Positions 7,465 to 11,276 of a stretch of DNA of 11,276 nucleotides are shown here, in pieces. The stretch is taken from the NCBI GenBank assembly GCA_026414245.1, contig JAOAJJ010000024.1, positions 1-11,276 on the forward strand, in the 5' to 3' direction. The stretch's first letter is position 1. Each line of letters starts with the position of its first letter. The position numbers and the translations under genes are program-made. Below the pieces are notes generated by a model that worked only from the letters and a program-made list of their open reading frames with translations, had not been told where the DNA came from and searched no databases. Source of the DNA: Candidatus Bathyarchaeota archaeon. GTDB taxonomy: Archaea > Thermoproteota > Bathyarchaeia > Bathyarchaeales > DTEX01.

Positions 7465-7520
7465 AAGGTGCTCAAGTTCTCTAAATCCTCCTTTACTAAG
7501 AGCACTTTTATCTTTTTATA
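7465..7520 (+). terminator. Stem with T-rich 3' side after guaA-B, merging into the next promoter
   Basis: AAGGTGCTC (7465-7473) can pair with GAGCACTTT (7500-7508), nine pairs including one G-U, enclosing 26 bases. It is followed by TTTTATCTTTTTATA. This resembles a stem plus T-tract terminator for guaA-B. TTTTTATA (7513-7520) doubles as a TATA box: it predicts transcription from about 7543, downstream of the GTG at 7522 and 12 bases ahead of the ATG at 7555. Confidence 0.4.
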
Positions 7521-7554
7521 GGTGTGCAGCATCATTTCTTTATGGTGTCAGATT

Positions 7555-7878
7555 ATGAGAGTTAGGATTCAAAGAATAGAATCTGTTAGAGATTTAGAGG
7601 GCAATCTAGGCAAGCGTATAGAACTCGTACAAGAAGAGACTACGCCGAGATTCGCCATTAGACCCGCAAGTGAGGAGGCTAGGATGGTTCAAGACATGAT
7701 TAGAGTGTTGCAGCAGCAAATCCCGCTCTTCAATATTCAGACACAGATCAGTATGCCTAAGATAATATTGTTTCTGACCGAACGCGAGTATGAAGAACTA
7801 GGCGTCGACTTCGACGTTAATCAGATATATGATGTCGAACTGTTCAATCAAACCATAAAGTTTAGGAAAGTACAGTAA
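7555..7878 (+). CDS. Small archaeal protein, possibly arcadin-1-like
   Basis: A 107-residue, probably cytosolic protein with no signal peptide or membrane segment. It opens with a beta-rich MRVRIQRIESVRDLEG, continues through FAIRPASEEARMVQDMIRVL (helix) and a Gln-rich stretch, then the strand PKIILFLT, the acidic helix EREYEELG, and a terminal strand pair (YDVELFNQTIKFRKV). The overall look and length recall arcadin-1, a partner of the archaeal actin crenactin in Thermoproteales; this is from memory and tentative, and no crenactin gene is in the window. I chose ATG 7555 rather than GTG 7522, because the TATA at 7513-7520 places the transcript start after that GTG and because residues 1-11 of the longer form (MCSIISLWCQI) are unlike the rest. 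Initiation is near-leaderless; no clear Shine-Dalgarno is seen. Confidence 0.7.
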   Translation: MRVRIQRIESVRDLEGNLGKRIELVQEETTPRFAIRPASEEARMVQDMIRVLQQQIPLFNIQTQISMPKIILFLTEREYEELGVDFDVNQIYDVELFNQTIKFRKVQ

Positions 7879-7941
7879 CATCTCTATCTCTTACTAGGCA
7901 CATTAATTACCCCAAAACTGTAGAAGAGGCTGAAGATAAAA

Positions 7942-8217
7942 GTGAAAACCAGAGCCCATGTCTTTATCAGCGGTAGAGTTCAAGGAGTCTTCTTTAGACA
8001 TGAGACCCGTTTAAGAGCAATACGCAATAACGTCAGCGGATGGGTTCGCAATCTACCCGACGGTAGGGTTGAAGCCATCTTTGAAGGAGAAAAGGAGAAT
8101 GTTGAGGCCATGATAGAGTTTTGTCGAAGAGGGCCGCCTGGCGCCTTGGTTAAGGAAGTGAAGGTTATATGGGAGAATCCAACTGGTGAGTTTAAGGGCT
8201 TTCAAATCATTTATTGA
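7942..8217 (+). CDS. acyP: Acylphosphatase
   Basis: Small cytosolic enzyme that hydrolyses carboxyl-phosphate mixed anhydrides such as acetyl-, carbamoyl- or 1,3-bisphosphoglycerate. The 91 residues are the standard length for the ferredoxin-like alpha/beta fold. The signature GRVQGVFFR (11-19) supplies the phosphate loop and catalytic Arg19. GWVRNLPDGRVEA (33-45) contains catalytic Asn37, and GPPGALV (64-70) is the usual late motif. The start is GTG at 7942, directly in front of the family N-terminus; an AGAGG (7925-7929) is 12 bases upstream, and the TATA-like ATTAATTA at 7902-7909 suggests a leader of about 10 bases. It is separated from its neighbours by 63 and 102 bases, so it is probably its own unit. 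Confidence 0.95.
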   Translation: MKTRAHVFISGRVQGVFFRHETRLRAIRNNVSGWVRNLPDGRVEAIFEGEKENVEAMIEFCRRGPPGALVKEVKVIWENPTGEFKGFQIIY

Positions 8218-8270
8218 TACATTTAAACTTTTCCCTTCTGCAACCAAAAGAGATATTAGTGATTGTATGC

Positions 8271-8310
8271 TTTATACTAGCCAATAAGAAGAACCTTCAA
8301 TTGATAGGAG
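8271..8310 (+). promoter_or_regulatory. Promoter and Shine-Dalgarno of the small helical protein gene
   Basis: TTTATAC at 8271-8277 is a good TATA match, predicting transcription from about 8300. AGGAG at 8306-8310 lies nine bases before the TTG at 8320 and fixes that start. The T-rich TTTTCCCTT at 8229-8237 may end the acylphosphatase transcript. Confidence 0.4.
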
Positions 8311-8319
8311 AAAAGAGAG

Positions 8320-8697
8320 TTGTCGGGGTGGGAAATATTGGGTGAAAGTTGGGTGCAGGCGTCTGAAAGGGCTCTAGAACAGATAAGAAGATTCCTTGAA
8401 AGGAGAGATATGGATAGACTTGAAATCATTCAGTCGATGCGCTTCATTCTGCTGTCTCTGCATAGAAGTCTTCTCGGGTGGATGAACTGGGTTAACAACC
8501 CGGATATAATGGTCGCTTTCAGTAAGGAGGAGCTAACGGAAATGAATAGGCGTCTAGGCGAATTTGTCCAAGAATTCATAAAATATGATATTGAGGTGAC
8601 GAAGCAGGGCGCTAGAAAGAGCGGGTTCGTCATAGAGGCTAGGCGAGAAGCTGAAGAGAGCTCTAGAAGAAGACCTGATGAAACATTTTATATCTAA
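8320..8697 (+). CDS. Small helical archaeal protein, DUF2153-like
   Basis: A 125-residue, almost entirely helical protein. SWVQASERALEQIRRFLERRDMDRLEIIQSMRF (10-42) forms the first helices. RFILLSLHRSLLGWMNWVNNPDIM (41-64) is the most distinctive stretch, and a long charged helix region follows, ending in a basic tail, EARREAEESSRRRPDE. By memory this resembles the uncharacterised archaeal DUF2153 family, especially the RSLLGWMNW core; that is tentative. The central stretch is amphipathic rather than a clear membrane span. The start is TTG at 8320, chosen because AGGAG is placed nine bases upstream and a TATA box lies at the right distance. It converges on the minus-strand gene with only 16 bases between stop codons. 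Function is unknown. Confidence 0.75.
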   Translation: MSGWEILGESWVQASERALEQIRRFLERRDMDRLEIIQSMRFILLSLHRSLLGWMNWVNNPDIMVAFSKEELTEMNRRLGEFVQEFIKYDIEVTKQGARKSGFVIEARREAEESSRRRPDETFYI

Positions 8698-8713
8698 AAT
8701 AGTTTTTCTGCCT

Positions 8714-9094
8714 TTAACTCCCCCTTCTTGATACTCTAAAATGAGAATTTTTACCATGGCTAACGTATTCTCCTTTAAGGTGATCACGCACTATTGAGGC
8801 TACCCTCGCAAAATTTTCCGGACCAAGGTACTGTCTAGGTTTAATGATTATGTGATCATCTGTAACCTCAAATAACAATAAACCCAGTAAATCTTGCGGA
8901 AAAAATCTTTGTATATCATCGATAGACCTCGCCTTAAAAGATTGACTAACGGATGTCTCCCCACTATATGAACTAATGTACGCCTTTAGAGCACTTGTAA
9001 TCTCAGCCAAATCTTCGGCAATGATTTCAAGAACCCTTGTTAAGTCATCTAGGCGCTTAAGAATTTCTTTAACATCAACTTTATTATCGCTCAT
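8714..9094 (-). CDS. Uncharacterised archaeal protein, coiled coil plus possible ThermoDBP-like domain
   Basis: A 126-residue protein. Residues 1-42 are a heptad-like amphipathic helix (VDVKEILKRLDDLTRVLEII, then AEDLAEITSALKAY) suitable for a coiled coil. After a Ser/Thr-rich linker, residues 56-125 form a compact basic domain: DDIQRFFPQDLLGLL, DHIIIKPRQYLG (80-91), ENFARVASIVRDHL, and GEYVSHGKNSHFRV (108-121). The KPRQYLG/ENFARVA/GEYVS...SHFRV pattern recalls ThermoDBP-related single-stranded DNA-binding proteins of archaea. The match is from memory and the coiled coil is at the opposite end from ThermoDBP itself, so treat it as a hypothesis. The start is ATG at 9092-9094; a minus-strand ATTTATC (9117-9123) is centred 26 bases upstream, implying a leaderless mRNA. 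It is divergent from rtcA. Confidence 0.7.
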   Translation of the reverse strand: MSDNKVDVKEILKRLDDLTRVLEIIAEDLAEITSALKAYISSYSGETSVSQSFKARSIDDIQRFFPQDLLGLLLFEVTDDHIIIKPRQYLGPENFARVASIVRDHLKGEYVSHGKNSHFRVSRRGS

Positions 9095-9310
9095 ACATGA
9101 GCCGCCTTCAACCGCTGATAAATGCAGGTAAGCAAGACGTCATCTCTAACGTCTCTATCATACTCAAGATATTTATATGGTTTCTCATATTATTTAAACA
9201 TGTGGAATTACAGTTTTATGAAGCGACACAAAAACATCAAGTTAAATTTATTCTCCACGGAGCTTTATTTCTATCTCAGCTAAGTAGCTGGAATCGAGAG
9301 GATACCTGCA
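9095..9310. promoter_or_regulatory. Divergent promoter region between minus-strand gene and rtcA
   Basis: The region contains the minus-strand TATA (9117-9123), plus-strand TATA candidates TTATTTAAAC (about 9189-9198) and TTAAATTT (9242-9249), and a 14-base palindrome CAGCTA-AG-TAGCTG at 9277-9290 in the likely rtcA leader. GAGAGGAT at 9296-9303 is the rtcA Shine-Dalgarno. A 73-codon frame across this region is not accepted as a gene. Confidence 0.4.
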
Positions 9311-10345
9311 ATGCTTGAGATTGATGGCAGTCAAAAGAGCGGCAGCGGCACAATACTGCGGCTATCGGTTGCGCTAGCCAGCATACTGGGTGAACCGCTG
9401 CACATCTATAATATTAGGAAAAAGCGCAGCGAGCCGGGTCTTAGACCACAGCATCTTGAATCTGTCTTAACGGCGGCTAAACTATGTAACGCTAAGGTTA
9501 AGGGCGCTTATGTCGGCTCCCAAGAACTGTGGTTTGAGCCTGGAGAAATATTTGGAGGAGATCTGATCGCTGAAATAGGGACGGCTGGCAGTATACCGAT
9601 GCTGATAATGACGGTTCTACCCATATGCGCTTTTGCTAAGCATCAAGTCTCGCTTAGGATTATCAAGGGCGGGACAGATGTTCGTCATTCACCAACTATA
9701 AATTATATGATAAACGTTTACCTTAGAATACTTGAGAGAATTGGATTGAAGTCTCAGATAGATGTTAAAAAATATGGATACTACCCTAAGGGCATGGGTG
9801 AAGTCGTATTGAGAGTCCAGCCGTGCAGGGAACTTAAACCCATAAGGCTTGAAGAGTTCGGCGAAATAATCAATGTTGGTGGAGTATCAGTATGCACGTT
9901 TTTAGCCGATAGAAGAGTTGCTGAGAGGCAGGCTAAGGAGGCTGCTAGGCTGCTGCAAACAAGAGGATTAACGCCTAAAATCCAAGTAATAAATGATTTT
10001 TCAAATCCACTTCAGAGGGGCAGCTCGCTAGTTTTATGGGTTGAAACAGATAAAGGGGCGCTTCTAGGAAGCGATTCCATAGGTGAAATTGGAAAAACCA
10101 GTGAGGCAGTAGCCCAGGAGGCAGTTACGAGTTTACTTGAAGAATTGAATGCTAAGGCAACTGTCGACATCCATATGGCTGACATGCTTGTTCCATATGT
10201 GGCTTTAGCTAAGGGAGAATCAGTTTATTTAACAAGGGTAATTTCGGATCACCTTGAGTCGAACATATGGCTCGCCGAGGAAATTTTAGGCGTAAAATTC
10301 CATATAGAGAAATTGAATACGTTATACAGGGTTTCAAGAATCTAG
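9311..10345 (+). CDS. rtcA: RNA 3'-terminal phosphate cyclase, variant active-site N-terminus
   Basis: RtcA converts an RNA 3'-phosphate to a 2',3'-cyclic phosphate using ATP through a covalent enzyme-His-AMP. The 344 residues are the normal length. Family landmarks: NIRKKRSEPGLRPQHL (34-49), IGTAGSIPMLI (89-99), KGGTDVRHSPT (119-129), YYPKGMGEV (157-165), DIHMADMLVP (286-295) and SDHLESNIW (312-320), whose His314 fits the adenylated nucleophile (E. coli His309). Odd: the usual N-terminal GEGGGQ is KSGSGT (residues 9-14), so the metal-binding Glu (E. coli Glu14) is Ser and the following Gln is Thr. The protein may be a functional divergent cyclase or a Rcl1-like relative that keeps the His. 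ATG 9311 follows GAGAGGAT at good spacing. The FAU-1-like gene starts 25 bases after its stop, probably cotranscribed. Confidence 0.92.
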   Translation: MLEIDGSQKSGSGTILRLSVALASILGEPLHIYNIRKKRSEPGLRPQHLESVLTAAKLCNAKVKGAYVGSQELWFEPGEIFGGDLIAEIGTAGSIPMLIMTVLPICAFAKHQVSLRIIKGGTDVRHSPTINYMINVYLRILERIGLKSQIDVKKYGYYPKGMGEVVLRVQPCRELKPIRLEEFGEIINVGGVSVCTFLADRRVAERQAKEAARLLQTRGLTPKIQVINDFSNPLQRGSSLVLWVETDKGALLGSDSIGEIGKTSEAVAQEAVTSLLEELNAKATVDIHMADMLVPYVALAKGESVYLTRVISDHLESNIWLAEEILGVKFHIEKLNTLYRVSRI

Positions 10346-10370
10346 CTGGGTTAGAATGGAGATGGCTACG

Positions 10371-11276
10371 ATGTTTAAGGTAAAAGTGAGAGGAATATAT
10401 AGCACGGCGCTAACGCGAATATTGCTTGAAAATGGTTTCAAAATCGTTCAGCCGTCAGCTACGATAAGGGAAAGGTTCAAGCTGACCCCATCCCCGGATG
10501 ATTGTAGCCAACCAGATCTAGAAATAAACGATAGATTTGATAAGCAGGGCGTCCATGTCACCGGTGATTCGGCAGCGGCTGAGAAATTCATATCAGTATT
10601 GCTCAATTTTCTCGATGATGTGATAATTAGGCGGCGCCTACCTTCTATGCCTATACATCTCAACGATTCCATCTCGCTTGAAAATCTAAGCGACATATTA
10701 ACGGAAGTCAATTCGTTAACACCGCATCAAATTGTAAACGTTGATGTAGAGTTTCCAGGCATCTCAAAAAGGAGGCTCGACGAGATTAGAAGCAAGGTTG
10801 CCCCAACATTGAATGGACACCACTACTATAAGGTGTACGGTGGAAAAGCTGCAGCCATGGTGGAGATGGCTGAGAAGATGCTTGAAAGGGGCTATCCAGC
10901 TAAAGATATTGAAGATTTGTTTAGAGAATGTGTGCTGCGGGAATATCCCTACAAAGGATCAAAGCTTAATATAGAGCATGTAAAAATTAGCGGTAGGGTG
11001 TTCCATCTCGGTGAGGCTAAAATAGCTGAATTTAACGAGGAGGATCAGCGCATAATCCTCTTAAGGGTTTTTTCGACTCAGGGTGTTTATGATGGGCTTA
11101 AAGTCCTTAAGGAAATCGGAGACTACGCCATTACAAAAATGAAGATAAATGGATTATACTTTCAAACATCTTATTTCTCTAGAGATGGCGAATATAAGGG
11201 AACATATGTGAACATAAACACCCCAATAGAGATTTATCCAGGTAAAATCAGATATGTTGATTTAGAAGTAGATGTG
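10371..11276 (+). CDS. FAU-1-like RNA-binding protein (DUF402), apparently lacking the S1 domain; 3' end outside window
   Basis: The window encodes 302 residues with no stop, so the gene is incomplete at the 3' end. The N-terminus KVKVRGIYSTALTRILLENG followed by FKIVQPSATIRERF and later DKQGVHVTGD matches FAU-1, the archaeal AU-rich RNA-binding, RNase E/G-like protein. The C-terminal half has RRLDEIRSKVAPTLNGHHYYK (His150/His151), NIEHVKISGRVFHLG and a DUF402-type fold ending in IEIYPGKIRYVDLEVDV. In FAU-1, as I recall it, an S1 RNA-binding module and linker lie between these halves, about 470 residues in all. Here the N-terminal part passes almost directly into the GHH region, about 150 residues shorter, in one unbroken frame. 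ATG 10371 is preferred over ATG 10356 and 10362, since GGAG (10358-10361) is nine bases upstream and family members start at this motif. The gene is tightly downstream of rtcA. Confidence 0.85.
   Translation, partial: MFKVKVRGIYSTALTRILLENGFKIVQPSATIRERFKLTPSPDDCSQPDLEINDRFDKQGVHVTGDSAAAEKFISVLLNFLDDVIIRRRLPSMPIHLNDSISLENLSDILTEVNSLTPHQIVNVDVEFPGISKRRLDEIRSKVAPTLNGHHYYKVYGGKAAAMVEMAEKMLERGYPAKDIEDLFRECVLREYPYKGSKLNIEHVKISGRVFHLGEAKIAEFNEEDQRIILLRVFSTQGVYDGLKVLKEIGDYAITKMKINGLYFQTSYFSRDGEYKGTYVNINTPIEIYPGKIRYVDLEVDV

Noticed and set aside
7522..7554. GTG start adding 11 residues to the arcadin-like protein
   Set aside because: The likely TATA box at 7513-7520 puts the transcript start downstream of this codon, and the extension is unlike the rest of the protein.
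9097..9318. 73-codon plus-strand frame across the rtcA upstream region, with a hydrophobic middle
   Set aside because: It starts two bases from the opposite-strand start codon, covers AT-rich promoter DNA, runs into rtcA, lacks a Shine-Dalgarno and resembles no family I know.
10356..10370. Upstream ATG starts for the FAU-1-like gene (10356 and 10362)
   Set aside because: The Shine-Dalgarno GGAG lies between them and the ATG at 10371, and family proteins begin at the VRGIY motif.

Overview
The window looks like a chromosomal core segment of an archaeon, probably a thermophile of the TACK group. A Bathyarchaeia-like lineage is my best guess, from protein flavour only. The evidence is a group II chaperonin (thermosome), a stand-alone ATP-pyrophosphatase subunit of GMP synthase, archaeal-type OMP decarboxylase, an RtcA cyclase, an FAU-1-type RNA-binding protein, TATA-box promoters 20-30 bases ahead of inferred transcript starts, and heavy use of AGA/AGG and ATA codons. 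No rRNA, clear tRNA, CRISPR array, insertion sequence or prophage was seen.

Layout. Positions 1-587 hold the 3' part of an N-acetylglucosamine-6-phosphate deacetylase gene (nagA). It converges on a winged-helix regulator (720-1151, minus) that is divergent from the thermosome gene (1271-2917). The 119-base regulator/thermosome spacer holds a TATA box and a perfect 15-base palindrome, a good operator candidate. Next, on the plus strand, come a radical SAM enzyme with a C-terminal TRAM-like domain (3000-4013), a free-standing PheRS-type B3/4 domain protein (4080-4757) and pyrF (4759-5556), the last two separated by one base. The 5557-6258 stretch holds a GC-rich island, a previously uncalled 51-residue ribbon-helix-helix protein on the minus strand (5673-5828) and a 430-base gene-free region with tandem hairpins. 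Then come guaA subunit B (6259-7455), a small possibly arcadin-1-like protein (7555-7878), acylphosphatase (7942-8217), a small helical archaeal protein (8320-8697), a minus-strand protein with a possible ThermoDBP-like ssDNA-binding domain (8714-9094), rtcA (9311-10345) and a truncated-by-window FAU-1-like gene (10371-11276).

How the genes fit together. The themes are protein folding under stress (regulator plus thermosome), RNA quality control and processing (radical SAM-TRAM, B3/4, RtcA, FAU-1-like) and nucleotide synthesis (PyrF for UMP, GuaA-B for GMP). Most genes appear to have their own promoter; the tight pairs are B3/4-pyrF and rtcA-FAU-1. Initiation is mixed: several genes have Shine-Dalgarno sequences, others look leaderless.

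I did not find a clear new defence or mobile system. The most interesting points are the palindromic operator and its related copies, the S1-less FAU-1-like protein, the RtcA with a changed N-terminal active-site motif, the enlarged GuaA-B, the small RHH gene, and two possible structured RNAs.
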